Assembly: GCF_027359925.1 (NCBI RefSeq)
Contig: NZ_CP114767.1
Coordinates: forward strand, 2,790,001 to 2,854,000
Source of the DNA: Hymenobacter canadensis
GTDB lineage: Bacteria > Bacteroidota > Bacteroidia > Cytophagales > Hymenobacteraceae
Length of the DNA stretch: 64,000 bases
Direction: 5' to 3'
Part shown: positions 17,945 to 26,066 of the stretch, in pieces
How positions within the stretch are numbered: the first letter of the stretch is position 1
Layout: every line of letters starts with the position of its first letter
Notes under the pieces: model-generated
The model's database searches: none
Seen by the model: the letters and a program-made list of their open reading frames with translations, nothing else
Told to the model about the DNA's origin: nothing
Made by a program: the position numbers and the translations under genes

Positions 17945-18739
17945 CTACCCTTCCAGCCACCGGCGGAACTCCGGCGTCTGGGCGGCGCTGGTGATGAGGG
18001 TGAGGTCGGGCTTGCCTCGCAGCCGCACGGCCAGCCGGTTGTTGAAGTACGGCTCCACGCGCTCCACAAACGCAATGTTCACCAGCTCCGAACGGTTGAG
18101 GCGGCCGAAGCGGGCGGGGTCGAGCTGGCGCTCCAGCTCCGTGAGCGTGCCGCTGAGTGGGTAGCGCACGCCGGCCGCGTCCACGGCAAAGGTCACGCCC
18201 TCGTCGGCCTGCACGTAGGCCACGTCGTCCACCTGCAGCACGTACAGGCCGTTGCGCATCCGCACCGAAAACCGCTGCTTGTACTGGGGCAGGCTGTTTT
18301 GGCGCAACGCCTGGCTTAGCTCGCGCAGCACCTCGGGCGTCAGAACCGGGGCCGGTACAGGACTGCCCAGACTGGTTTTCAGGCCGTGGTATTTGGCCAA
18401 AGCTTCCTGAAACTGCTCGTAGGTGAAGGGTTTGAGCAGATACGCAATGCCGTTACCCCGAAAAGCGGGCAGCAGAAACTGGTCGTAGGCGGTGGTGAAG
18501 ATGATGGGGCAGGTCACCGTAAACCGCTCGTAGAGCAGGAACACGTTGCCGTCCAGCAGCTCAATGTCGGAGAAAATCAGGTCGGGCATGTCGTGGTTTT
18601 GCAGCCACGTTAGGGCCTTTTCCACGCTCCGCAGCACGGGCGGCGGGGCCTCGGTTTCGGCCACCGCGCCGGCCTGCCGCAGAAACTGCACCGTCTGGCG
18701 CGCGGCCAGCTCCTCGTCTTCCAGAATCAGAATGTTCAT
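17945..18739 (-). CDS. LytTR-type response regulator
   Basis: Predicted 264 residues. An N-terminal receiver domain (1-120) has the acidic pocket EDEE (7-10), phosphate-accepting Asp58 in FSDIELLDG, and the later Lys in YLLKPFTYEQF. The C-terminal LytTR DNA-binding domain (about 160-264) contains FSVRMRNGLYVLQVDDVAYV and RLNRSELVNIAFVERVEPYF. Its ATG overlaps the stop of the kinase gene by four bases (ATGA), so the two are translationally coupled. It should bind direct repeats near its target promoters; the regulon is unknown. Confidence 0.93.
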   Translation of the reverse strand: MNILILEDEELAARQTVQFLRQAGAVAETEAPPPVLRSVEKALTWLQNHDMPDLIFSDIELLDGNVFLLYERFTVTCPIIFTTAYDQFLLPAFRGNGIAYLLKPFTYEQFQEALAKYHGLKTSLGSPVPAPVLTPEVLRELSQALRQNSLPQYKQRFSVRMRNGLYVLQVDDVAYVQADEGVTFAVDAAGVRYPLSGTLTELERQLDPARFGRLNRSELVNIAFVERVEPYFNNRLAVRLRGKPDLTLITSAAQTPEFRRWLEG

Positions 18740-19782
18740 GCGTGTGTGCGTTGAGCCAACGGCCCGGTTTTTCCCAGTGGCACTACCGGCACCGTCACGG
18801 TAAAGAGAATGGGGCTTTGCGCTACCTCAATGCTGCGGCCAAACAGCAGCCGGTACCGCTCGCGCAGGTTGGCCAGCCCCGTCCCCATCGACTCGACGGC
18901 CGTGAGCTTGGGCCGGTGCGGGTGCGAAACCGTCAGGGCCACCGGCGCTACCACAATGGTGATGACCAGCGGGTTTTCCTCGTCGCCGGCGTTGTGCTTG
19001 ATGGCGTTTTCCACCAGTAGCTGCAGCGTACCGGGCACCACCAGCAGCTGCCCCAAATTGGCGCTGGCGGCTATTTCCTCCCGAAACTCATACGCCGCCC
19101 CGAAACGGTGCCGCAGCAGGTAGATGTATTCCTGGGCGAACTGCAGCTCCTCGCTCAGCGGCACCACGTCCTCGTCTTTGTAGCGGATAAGAAACCGGTA
19201 CAGTGCGGCAAAGCGGTTCAGAAACTCGTGGGCCTCCGCCGGGTCGTGCTGAATCAGGCCGCGCAGCACATTGAGGTTGTTGAACAGAAAATGCGGATCG
19301 AGCTGGGCCTTGAGGTTGCGCAGCTCACTTTCGGTCTGGGCCTGACGGGTGCGTAGCAGCATCTGCTGCAACCCCACGTACCGTTTGCCAGTGAGCAGCA
19401 CGGCCAGCAGCCCGTAGCTTTTGGCGTGGGCCACCACCCCCAGCACAAGCCGCCCACCCGATAAATCGATGCGGTGCCCCAGCAGACATCCGTACAACAC
19501 TAGGTACAATCCGCCGCTCAGCAGCAGCAGCACCGGCAGTTGCACCAGCCCCCGCCACCACTTCCGGCTCAGGAACAGTGGCAGAAACCGCTCTACCAGC
19601 ACGGCCACCATGGCCGTATCCAGCAGCACCGTCACGGCCACCACCGGCAGCACCCGCCACCACATCCAGCCCGTATCGGCCACGTATTGCAGCAGCAGCA
19701 CCGGCACCACCACGGCCCAGTAGCCGCCCACCAGCTTGCCATCGGAGCCGGGGCTCCACTGGCGCAAACCGGAAAGTTTCAT
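18736..19782 (-). CDS. LytS-type sensor histidine kinase
   Basis: Predicted 348 residues from ATG 19782 (a GTG two codons earlier is possible). Four membrane segments (about 20-37, 44-66, 80-100, 110-132) are followed by a short linker and a His_kinase domain with phosphoacceptor His164 in QLDPHFLFNNLNVL. The ATP-binding part contains LLVENAIKHN and GTGLANLRERY. It pairs with the overlapping LytTR regulator. There is no extracytoplasmic sensor domain, so the signal may be perceived in the membrane. Confidence 0.92.
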   Translation of the reverse strand: MKLSGLRQWSPGSDGKLVGGYWAVVVPVLLLQYVADTGWMWWRVLPVVAVTVLLDTAMVAVLVERFLPLFLSRKWWRGLVQLPVLLLLSGGLYLVLYGCLLGHRIDLSGGRLVLGVVAHAKSYGLLAVLLTGKRYVGLQQMLLRTRQAQTESELRNLKAQLDPHFLFNNLNVLRGLIQHDPAEAHEFLNRFAALYRFLIRYKDEDVVPLSEELQFAQEYIYLLRHRFGAAYEFREEIAASANLGQLLVVPGTLQLLVENAIKHNAGDEENPLVITIVVAPVALTVSHPHRPKLTAVESMGTGLANLRERYRLLFGRSIEVAQSPILFTVTVPVVPLGKTGPLAQRTHA

Positions 19783-19824
19783 AGTCACGTATTCAATAGT
19801 GCGTAAGATACTGCCTGCCGCCGA

Positions 19825-21111
19825 CTACGGCACCAACGGCGTAAGCGCCCGCGAATTACGCACCAGCACCAGATATTGCACGTACGCCGTGTTCGGCAGG
19901 TCGCTTCTGAACCTTATTTGCTGGCCCGCCGGAATGCCCGGCGCGTACGTCACCCGGATAGGCTGCCGGTTGGCCGCGGCCGCCGGGGCGTTCAGCTGGA
20001 AAATGGTGCTGCTGCCCGGCTGCGTGCGGCGCTTCAGTTCTTCCAGACCCACAATCCGCGTCAGAGGACCGTCGTGGTTGAACTTATCGGTGGGCGTAAA
20101 CCGCTGGCCGGGAGCCTGCCAGGCGGCGGGCAGAGAACTGGTCGGCATGAGTAGCTGACACTCAGAAAACACGCACAGCAACGACACCACCTTATCCCGC
20201 ACCGGCAAATCGCTCTGGCGCACCAGCCCGGCAAACAGCGTCGTTCCGCCCTCCAGTGGGCTTTGCAGCACGTGCGCCAGCCCCCACATACCGTACAGCT
20301 TCTCCCGCTCCAGGTGCAGCCCTTGGTACAGCTCCCGGAAATTGGCGAAGATATTCTGCTCGCGCACCGTCATGTTGCGCCGGTCGTAAGCCACGTTACG
20401 CAGCAGATGCGTTAGATCGAACAGCTCCTTGCCGGATTTACTCGTTGCCAATGCCCGCACGGCTCGCGTAGCCCCGGCCGCCGCCTGAGCGCCTTCCGTC
20501 CGTTGCAACCAAGTGGCTACCGAATCGAGCTGCGCCCGCACTGCCGGCTGCAAAGCCAAGCCGCGCGTCAGTACCTTCAGATAATCGGCGGCCAAGGGCA
20601 GATCCTGTAACTGGTCAATACCCAGCACCCGAATCCGGCGCTTAGCCGGCAACGTCTGGTTCCAGCTACGCAGCCGCTGAAACTTGGCACGCAGGGCCGT
20701 GTTGGCCCACTGCGAGCCCTCGGCCTGCCAGCTGCGGAAAACCAGATCCAGGGTTGCCTCCTGGCCGGTGCGCAGGTACTCATTCAGGAAGTACGCCTTA
20801 GCACAGTCTATTTCCCCCACGTACGTCCGCACGCCCGTCCGCTGGTTCAGGTGCTGTAGTAAGGCCAGGTCAATTTCCTGCGGCCGCTCCGTACCATGTG
20901 CTTCCCCCAGTAGAAACAACTGATTATCATAAAAGCCCGCCTCAAACTCCGGAAACACGGCGGCCTCCCCAAGAGAAACCGTGGCTTGCGGAACACCCGC
21001 GAATACCGCCGTGTCCTGTCCCATACTTTGGGCCCAACTCGAATGGGCGAGGCAGCAATGAATCAAGAGCGCAAATGCAGCAAGTCGGAAGTTGGACAGG
21101 AAGTACAGCAT
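19825..21111 (-). CDS. Exported EreA/ChaN-like protein
   Basis: Predicted 428 residues with a signal peptide (LAAFALLIHCCLAHSSWA, cut before QSM). The motif LLGEAHGTERPQEID (Glu70, His72) resembles the GE-H-T motif of erythromycin-esterase-like and ChaN-like hydrolases, and VGEIDCAKAYFLNEYLRTG follows with a second acidic position. The C-terminal 100 residues look like a small beta domain. No esterase activity can be claimed: the other family ligands are not certain and the protein is exported. It stands between the kinase gene (42 bp) and the rplQ terminator. Confidence 0.72.
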   Translation of the reverse strand: MLYFLSNFRLAAFALLIHCCLAHSSWAQSMGQDTAVFAGVPQATVSLGEAAVFPEFEAGFYDNQLFLLGEAHGTERPQEIDLALLQHLNQRTGVRTYVGEIDCAKAYFLNEYLRTGQEATLDLVFRSWQAEGSQWANTALRAKFQRLRSWNQTLPAKRRIRVLGIDQLQDLPLAADYLKVLTRGLALQPAVRAQLDSVATWLQRTEGAQAAAGATRAVRALATSKSGKELFDLTHLLRNVAYDRRNMTVREQNIFANFRELYQGLHLEREKLYGMWGLAHVLQSPLEGGTTLFAGLVRQSDLPVRDKVVSLLCVFSECQLLMPTSSLPAAWQAPGQRFTPTDKFNHDGPLTRIVGLEELKRRTQPGSSTIFQLNAPAAAANRQPIRVTYAPGIPAGQQIRFRSDLPNTAYVQYLVLVRNSRALTPLVP

Positions 21112-21230
21112 GGTCAGGAAGAATAAGTGGTTGGATGTCTCAAATCACCCGTTTCTCCCTCCTTTTTCCTCCCCTGTTTCCTTCAGTTCACTGATAAACC
21201 TCCTGAACCAGGTAAAACAGCTGGTGAAGT

Positions 21231-21270
21231 AAAACAGAAAGGGGCCGCACCTTGTGGTGCAGCCCCTTTC
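21231..21270 (-). terminator. Intrinsic terminator of rplQ
   Basis: Hairpin arms GAAAGGGGC-GCACC (21237-21250) and GGTGC-GCCCCTTTC (21256-21270) are followed on the minus strand by CTGTTTTAC. It ends the long ribosomal gene block. Confidence 0.9.
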
Positions 21271-21300
21271 AATTCGTAAGCCTGATGCTTACCAAAGCAA

Positions 21301-21894
21301 CTACTCGGCAGCTCTCTCCTCGCGGGTTTCGCCGTCTTTCAGCGTTTCGGTAGCCGTATCCTCGGGGGCCGAAACCTCCGTAGTGGCAGCCTTGGCTTTC
21401 TTGGCAGGCTTCTCAGCCACTACCTCAGCCGACGACTCGCCTTCAGCAGTAGTCGTATCAGCTTTTTTCTTGCCGCGCGAACGACGGGTAGTGGTTTTTG
21501 CTTCGCCGGCCGTCTTGGCTTCCAGCATGGTTTCGTTGTAGTCAACCAACTCGATGATGCACATCTGCGAGTTGTCACCCAGACGGGTTTCGCTCAGCTT
21601 GATGATGCGGGTGTAGCCGCCGGGACGGGTAGCAATTTTAGCAGCTACGTCGCCAAACAGCTCTTTCAACACGTCCTTCTGCTCCAGTACGGCAAATACG
21701 AGGCGGCGCGAGTGCGTCGTGTCGTTCTTGGCTTTGGTCAGCAGGGGCTCTACAAACTTGCGCAGGGCTTTGGCTTTGGCAACGGTCGTGGTGATGCGCT
21801 TGTGCAGGATCAGCGACGAGGCCATGTTCGAAAGCATGGCGTTGCGGTGCGAGGCCGTGCGGCCGAGGTGGTTGATGGTTTTACCGTGACGCAT
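21301..21894 (-). CDS. rplQ: 50S ribosomal protein L17 with C-terminal extension
   Basis: Predicted 197 residues against about 127 in E. coli. The conserved core ([20 protein letters not shown] and [20 protein letters not shown]) occupies about residues 1-120. The extra 75 residues are rich in Lys, Ala, Thr and Glu ([19 protein letters not shown]) and should be disordered. L17 lies near the polypeptide exit tunnel. The gene ends the alpha operon and has a candidate promoter of its own at 22018-22025. Confidence 0.97.
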   Translation of the reverse strand: MRHGKTINHLGRTASHRNAMLSNMASSLILHKRITTTVAKAKALRKFVEPLLTKAKNDTTHSRRLVFAVLEQKDVLKELFGDVAAKIATRPGGYTRIIKLSETRLGDNSQMCIIELVDYNETMLEAKTAGEAKTTTRRSRGKKKADTTTAEGESSAEVVAEKPAKKAKAATTEVSAPEDTATETLKDGETREERAAE

Positions 21895-22017
21895 AAAAAA
21901 GGAGATGTGTAAGCTTGCGGACGACGACCACGGCGGAAAAGCTGCTGTAAGGCACCTTTCTCATTAGAACCGTCGCCCCTTCGGGCTCACTGGTTATGAA
22001 AGTGTGAAAATGGAGTG

Positions 22018-22025
22018 CAAAGGTA
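22018..22025 (-). promoter_or_regulatory. Candidate -7 box for rplQ
   Basis: On the minus strand TACCTTTG matches the TAnnTTTG consensus exactly. The expected -33 position shows only a T-rich stretch (ATTTTTTA). It lies 124 bp before rplQ, after the hairpin at 22044-22098, so rplQ may be transcribed separately from rpoA. Confidence 0.55.
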
Positions 22026-22043
22026 CGGAATGTACAGGCATAA

Positions 22044-22098
22044 AAAATGTGCTGAAGTGGAATATGTGACCAGCACATCAACCACATTCAGCACATTT
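22044..22098 (-). terminator. Double palindrome between rpoA and rplQ
   Basis: Outer arms AAAATGTGCTGAAGTGG (22044-22060) and CCACATTCAGCACATTTT (to 22098) pair with one mismatch. Inside is a second small hairpin ATGTG / CACAT. The octamer CAGCACAT occurs three times, once inverted. It could terminate rpoA transcripts in part; on the minus strand it ends in ATTTTTTAT. Confidence 0.6.
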
Positions 22099-22110
22099 TC
22101 TGTTTGCTGT

Positions 22111-23100
22111 CTATTCTTCGTCGAGCTTGTACTTGCTCAGATCCATGCCGAAATTCAGGCCCTTCTCTTCTACAAGGTTTTCCAGCTCGGTCAGCGACTT
22201 CTTACCGAAGTTGCGGAACTTCATCATGTCGGCCATGTCCAGCTGCACCAAGTCGCCGAGGGTTTTGATGTCGGCGGCTTTGAGGCAGTTGTAAGCGCGT
22301 ACGCTCAGGTCCATGTCCGCCAGCGGCGTCTTCAGAACTTTGCGCATGTGCAGCGTCTCCTCGTCTACCGTCTCCTCTTCTTCGGCTTTAGCCGTTTCGA
22401 AGGTCATAGTGCTGTCGGAGAACAGCATGAAGTGTTGAATCAGGATGTTGGCGGCGCCTTTCAGCGCATCCTCCGGGTGGATAGAGCCGTCCGTGTGAAT
22501 CTCGATGAGGAGCTTCTCATAGTCAGTCTTCTGCTCTACGCGGGTGTTTTCAATGCTGTACTTCACGTTTTTAATAGGCGTGAAGATGGCATCAATGGCA
22601 ATCTGACCGAAAACCTGATCGGCAGGCTTGTTTTCCTCTGCAGGAACGTAGCCGCGGCCTTTCTGGATCGTGAATTCAAATTCCAGCTCGGTGCTGGCGT
22701 CCACGTGGCAAATCACCAGGTCCGGGTTCAGCACCTGGAAGCCGTTGGTGAATTTGCTGATGTCGCCGGCCGTGAAGGTTTCCTGGCCTTTGATGCGCAC
22801 CGTAATCTTGTCCTCGATGGCGTCGCTCACCTTCTTGAAGCGGACCTGCTTCAGGTTGAGGATGATTTCGGACATGTCCTCAATCACGCCTTCGATGGTC
22901 ATGAACTCGTGCAGTACGCTGCTGGTGCGAACCGACGTGATGGCATAGCCCTCCAGCGACGACAGCAGGATGCGGCGCAGAGCGTTGCCGATCGTGACGC
23001 CGTAGCCTTTCTCCAGCGGTTTGAATTCAAACGTTCCGTAGAAGTCGTCGGATTTCTCCATCACCACCTTCTCCGGCATTTGAAAAGCTAAGATTGACAT
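22111..23100 (-). CDS. rpoA: RNA polymerase alpha subunit
   Basis: Predicted 329 residues, the usual length. The N-terminal assembly domain contains [20 protein letters not shown], and the C-terminal DNA/activator-contact domain contains [20 protein letters not shown] and [16 protein letters not shown]. An acidic linker ([10 protein letters not shown]) joins the two. The gene is between rpsD and rplQ as in most bacteria, but it is set apart by hairpins on both sides. Confidence 0.98.
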   Translation of the reverse strand: MSILAFQMPEKVVMEKSDDFYGTFEFKPLEKGYGVTIGNALRRILLSSLEGYAITSVRTSSVLHEFMTIEGVIEDMSEIILNLKQVRFKKVSDAIEDKITVRIKGQETFTAGDISKFTNGFQVLNPDLVICHVDASTELEFEFTIQKGRGYVPAEENKPADQVFGQIAIDAIFTPIKNVKYSIENTRVEQKTDYEKLLIEIHTDGSIHPEDALKGAANILIQHFMLFSDSTMTFETAKAEEEETVDEETLHMRKVLKTPLADMDLSVRAYNCLKAADIKTLGDLVQLDMADMMKFRNFGKKSLTELENLVEEKGLNFGMDLSKYKLDEE

Positions 23101-23117
23101 AAGTGGGGCGGTTTTTA

Positions 23118-23182
23118 GTATTGAGTAATGGGTAGTGAGTAAAAAGACCTCTCAGAGCGTCTTGATACCCATTACCCAATAC
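23118..23182 (-). repeat. Inverted repeat in the rpsD-rpoA gap
   Basis: Arms GTATTGAGTAATGGGTA (23118-23134) and TACCCATTACCCAATAC (23166-23182) pair with one mismatch. The 31-bp loop contains AAAAAGACC..GGTCTT-like arms that on the minus strand would end in five T residues. It lies 18 bp before the rpoA start and could form a large hairpin in the message. Confidence 0.7.
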
Positions 23183-23210
23183 CTGAATCCAATTAAAAAG
23201 GTCGAAGCAA

Positions 23211-23239
23211 GGAAACGGCCCGGGCGTCCGGGCCGTTCC
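23211..23239 (-). terminator. GC-rich hairpin directly after rpsD
   Basis: Perfect 10-bp arms AACGGCCCGG (23214-23223) and CCGGGCCGTT (23228-23237) with a four-base loop lie six bases after the rpsD stop. The following minus-strand sequence is only TTTCC, so termination is probably partial. Confidence 0.55.
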
Positions 23240-23244
23240 AAGAA

Positions 23245-23850
23245 TTACTTCGAGTACAGTTCGACGATGAGCTGCTCGGTGATCTTCTCCGGTATCAGCT
23301 CACGGGCGGGGGCGTTGAGGAACTTGCCCACCATGTCTTTGCCGTCCCACTCCAGCCACGAAAAAGCACGCGCGTTGCGGGCGCTCAGGCTCGTGGTAAT
23401 AGCTTCCAGCGACTTCGACTTCTCACGTACGGCAACAACGTCACCAGCGCGGAGTTTGTACGAAGCAATGTTTACTACATCACCGTTTACGGTGATGTGC
23501 TTGTGCAGAACGAGCTGACGAGCAGCACGGCGCGTTGGAGCAATGCCCAGACGGTATACCGTGTTGTCGAGGCGCGACTCCAGCAAGGCCAGCAGGTTGT
23601 CGCCGGTGATGCCGGGCAGCGTAGCAGCTTTGTGGAACAGATTCTCGAACTGCTTTTCCAGTACACCGTACATATACTTCACTTTCTGCTTCTCCATCAG
23701 CTGGACAGCGTACTCGCTCTGCTTCTTACGACGACCACGGCCATGCTGGCCTGGAGGATATGCTTTCTTGGTGAGTGCCTTGCTTGGGCCGAAGATCGGC
23801 TCATTGAAGCGACGGGCAATCTTGGTTTTAGGACCAGTATAACGTGCCAT
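23245..23850 (-). CDS. rpsD: 30S ribosomal protein S4
   Basis: Predicted 201 residues with [21 protein letters not shown] at the N-terminus and the S4 RNA-binding domain (about 92-155, [20 protein letters not shown] and [18 protein letters not shown]). No Cys cluster is present, so this is the zinc-independent form. S4 nucleates 30S assembly on 16S rRNA and in many bacteria also represses the alpha operon. It follows rpsK after a 128-bp gap that contains a hairpin. Confidence 0.98.
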   Translation of the reverse strand: MARYTGPKTKIARRFNEPIFGPSKALTKKAYPPGQHGRGRRKKQSEYAVQLMEKQKVKYMYGVLEKQFENLFHKAATLPGITGDNLLALLESRLDNTVYRLGIAPTRRAARQLVLHKHITVNGDVVNIASYKLRAGDVVAVREKSKSLEAITTSLSARNARAFSWLEWDGKDMVGKFLNAPARELIPEKITEQLIVELYSK

Positions 23851-23887
23851 TTCGGGGTTGTTGAGTGTTGAGGGGGTTGAACCGCGC

Positions 23888-23946
23888 GTGTCGGGCTCCG
23901 GAGGCGCACCTTGCAGGGGTGAAAAGGCGCATCAGAAACCCGACAC
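23888..23946 (-). promoter_or_regulatory. Intercistronic hairpin between rpsK and rpsD
   Basis: Arms GTGTCGGG (23888-23895) and CCCGACAC (23939-23946) enclose a second small stem (CACC and GGTG). It lies 38 bp before the rpsD start in the message and could be an S4 feedback site or an RNA processing site; no homologous site is known to me. Confidence 0.45.
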
Positions 23947-23978
23947 CGGTGGCCGGCAGAGCCAGCCTGTTCAATAAA

Positions 23979-24371
23979 CTAAACGCGACGACGTTTGGGA
24001 GGACGGCAGCCGTTGTGGGGCAGCGGCGTCACGTCCTTGATGGTCGTTACCTCAATACCCACGTTACCCAGCGTACGAATAGCCGACTCGCGGCCAGCGC
24101 CCGGGCCCTTCACGAACACCTCAGCTTTGCGCATGCCCAGATCATGAGCTACTTTACCGCAGTCGGTAGCAGCCATCTGAGCGGCGTAAGGCGTGTTCTT
24201 CTTGGAACCGCGGAAACCCATCTTACCAGCCGAAGCCCAGGAAATAACCTGGCCATTGTTGTTGGTGATGGAGATGATGATGTTGTTGAACGAGGCCTTG
24301 ATGTGAACTTGGCCTACCGGCTCGACAACGACAACGCGCTTCTTGGCTTTGTCTTTTCTCTTTTGTGCCAT
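23979..24371 (-). CDS. rpsK: 30S ribosomal protein S11
   Basis: Predicted 130 residues. The ATG at 24371 gives [20 protein letters not shown] and the usual length; the upstream in-frame extension has no family match. Core motifs [30 protein letters not shown] and [11 protein letters not shown] are present. S11 forms part of the platform near the mRNA exit. It follows rpsM by 79 bp. Confidence 0.98.
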   Translation of the reverse strand: MAQKRKDKAKKRVVVVEPVGQVHIKASFNNIIISITNNNGQVISWASAGKMGFRGSKKNTPYAAQMAATDCGKVAHDLGMRKAEVFVKGPGAGRESAIRTLGNVGIEVTTIKDVTPLPHNGCRPPKRRRV

Positions 24372-24450
24372 TTGGTTATCGCAAAAATACGCGGGAGGTG
24401 TTGTTGCCTGCCCCGAACGTATCAGAGCAGGCAACGATTCCCACTACGGG

Positions 24451-24828
24451 TTATTTAGTAGCCTTTTTCTTACCAGCAACGGTCTTACGCTTGCCCTTGC
24501 GGGTACGCGAGTTGTTCTTGGTGCGCTGACCACGAACTGGCAGACCTTTGCGGTGACGCAGACCCCGGTAGCAACCGATGTCCATGAGGCGCTTGATGTT
24601 GAGCTGCACTTCGGAGCGCAGCACACCTTCGGTTTTGAATTCGGCAGCAATTACGCTACGGATTTCACCGGCTTCCGCTTCGGTCCAGTCTTTCACCTTC
24701 TTATTCAGGTCTACACCTGCTTTAACAAGGATCTGCTGAGCAGATGGACGGCCAATGCCGAAAATGTAGGTCAGCGCGATTTCACCGCGCTTGTTGTCTG
24801 GGATGTCTACCCCTGCAATACGAGCCAT
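24451..24828 (-). CDS. rpsM: 30S ribosomal protein S13
   Basis: Predicted 125 residues with N-terminus [19 protein letters not shown], the helix-hairpin part [15 protein letters not shown], and the basic tail [21 protein letters not shown]13 contacts the 50S subunit and P-site tRNA. It follows rpmJ after a 112-bp gap with an imperfect hairpin. Confidence 0.98.
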   Translation of the reverse strand: MARIAGVDIPDNKRGEIALTYIFGIGRPSAQQILVKAGVDLNKKVKDWTEAEAGEIRSVIAAEFKTEGVLRSEVQLNIKRLMDIGCYRGLRHRKGLPVRGQRTKNNSRTRKGKRKTVAGKKKATK

Positions 24829-24849
24829 GTGTTGAGTTTGGGTTTTTGG

Positions 24850-24930
24850 CGAGTTAGGGTCTTGGGGACCTGGTTTCGGTTAGGACAGTTTTCCTTCAAA
24901 AACCAAGTCCTCAGGACCCGAGTCCCCAAC
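24850..24930 (-). promoter_or_regulatory. Intercistronic hairpin between rpmJ and rpsM
   Basis: The arms GAGTTAGGGTCTTGGGGACC (from 24851) and the region AAGTCCTCAGGACCCGAGTC (to about 24925) are complementary with few mismatches, around a loop containing GGACAGTTTTCC. It would form an RNA stem of about 25 pairs just upstream of rpsM. In E. coli the alpha operon leader upstream of rpsM is the S4 control site; whether this plays the same role is unknown. Confidence 0.5.
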
Positions 24931-24940
24931 TTCCAGATGT

Positions 24941-25057
24941 CTAGCCCTGACGCTGTTTGTAGCGGGGGTTCTTTTTGTTGATAACGTAGAGCTTGCCGTT
25001 GCGGCGGACCAGCTTGCAGTCAACACTACGCTTCTTAACCGAGGTTTTGACTTTCAT
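24941..25057 (-). CDS. rpmJ: 50S ribosomal protein L36, zinc-ligand-poor form
   Basis: A 38-residue product, [17 protein letters not shown] at the N-terminus and NPRYKQRQG at the end. The family normally holds zinc with three Cys and one His near positions 11, 14, 27 and 32/33. Here only Cys14 remains; the others read Ser11, Asn27 and Arg32, so zinc binding should be lost. It is nine bases after infA, in the usual infA-rpmJ-rpsM order. Confidence 0.95.
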   Translation of the reverse strand: MKVKTSVKKRSVDCKLVRRNGKLYVINKKNPRYKQRQG

Positions 25058-25066
25058 GTCGTCGGG

Positions 25067-25285
25067 TTATTTGTAACGGTACACAATTCGGCCCTTCGAC
25101 AAATCGTAGGGCGACATTTCCAACTTTACCTTATCTCCCGGCAGAATCTTGATGTAGTGCATCCGCATCTTGCCCGAGATATGGGCAATCAGCTGGTGAC
25201 CGTTCTCCAGCTCCACGCGGAACATGGCGTTGGAAAGGGCTTCCAGAATGACTCCGTCCTGCTCAATGGAAGTTTGTTTGGCCAT
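25067..25285 (-). CDS. infA: Translation initiation factor IF-1
   Basis: Predicted 72 residues, the standard length, with the OB fold motifs [39 protein letters not shown] and [15 protein letters not shown]-1 covers the ribosomal A site during initiation. It is located four bases after map. Confidence 0.98.
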   Translation of the reverse strand: MAKQTSIEQDGVILEALSNAMFRVELENGHQLIAHISGKMRMHYIKILPGDKVKLEMSPYDLSKGRIVYRYK

Positions 25286-25289
25286 AAGG

Positions 25290-26060
25290 CTACTGTAAGG
25301 CTTTTTCTATGTATTCGAAGGAGGTAAGTATTTCCGCCTTGTCTTTTCGTACTACTACCGTATGCTCGAAGTGCGCGGAAGGCTTGAGGTCTTTGGTCCG
25401 GATGGTCCAGCCGTCCTTCTCCTGTATCACGCTCTTCGTACCCAGATTCACCATCGGCTCGATAGCCAGTGTGAGGCCAGTCTGCAGCTTCAGTCCCGAG
25501 CCACGCTTACCGTAGTTCGGTACTTCCGGCCGCTCGTGCAGCTTCTTTCCAATCCCGTGGCCGACCAACTCCCGAACCACTCCGTAACCTTGTTTCTCAA
25601 CGTGGTTCTGAATGGCAAAGCTGACGTCGCCCATCCGATTGCCCGCCACTGCCTGCTCGATACCGAGATACAGCGACTTCTTGGTTTCTTCCAACAGCTG
25701 CAGCACCTCCGGTGCCACCTCCCCAATCGGGTAGGTGTAGGCACTGTCCGCGTGGTAGCCGTTGAGTAGCACTCCGCAGTCCACCGAAACGATATCACCG
25801 CTTTTCAGCGTGTAGTCGCTCGGAAAACCGTGCACCACTACCGAGTTGGGCGAGATGCAGAGGCTGTATTCGAATCCATTGTACCCCTTGAAGGAAGGAC
25901 TTCCACCATGGTCCCGGATGAACTCCTCGGCGCGCTGATCCAGCTCTCGCGTTGTAATTCCTTCCCGGATCATGCCGGCCACTTCTCCGTGGGCCTGAGC
26001 CAGCACCTTCGCGCTGGCCCGCATGAACTCTATTTCTTCTTCGGTCTTGTAAACAATCAT
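25290..26060 (-). CDS. map: Methionine aminopeptidase, type I
   Basis: Predicted 256 residues. It removes the starting methionine from new proteins. Dimetal ligands are visible in [19 protein letters not shown] (two Asp), [11 protein letters not shown] (His) and [10 protein letters not shown] (Glu), with a second Glu near the C-terminus. There is no N-terminal zinc-finger extension. It lies between secY (6 bp) and infA (4 bp), the usual order in the spc operon of many bacteria. Confidence 0.97.
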   Translation of the reverse strand: MIVYKTEEEIEFMRASAKVLAQAHGEVAGMIREGITTRELDQRAEEFIRDHGGSPSFKGYNGFEYSLCISPNSVVVHGFPSDYTLKSGDIVSVDCGVLLNGYHADSAYTYPIGEVAPEVLQLLEETKKSLYLGIEQAVAGNRMGDVSFAIQNHVEKQGYGVVRELVGHGIGKKLHERPEVPNYGKRGSGLKLQTGLTLAIEPMVNLGTKSVIQEKDGWTIRTKDLKPSAHFEHTVVVRKDKAEILTSFEYIEKALQ

Positions 26061-26066
26061 GAGTGC

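Noticed and set aside
24382..24389. TATTTTTG on the minus strand as a promoter before rpsK
   Set aside because: It lies inside the rpsM-rpsK gap without a -33 box, so a chance match is likely.
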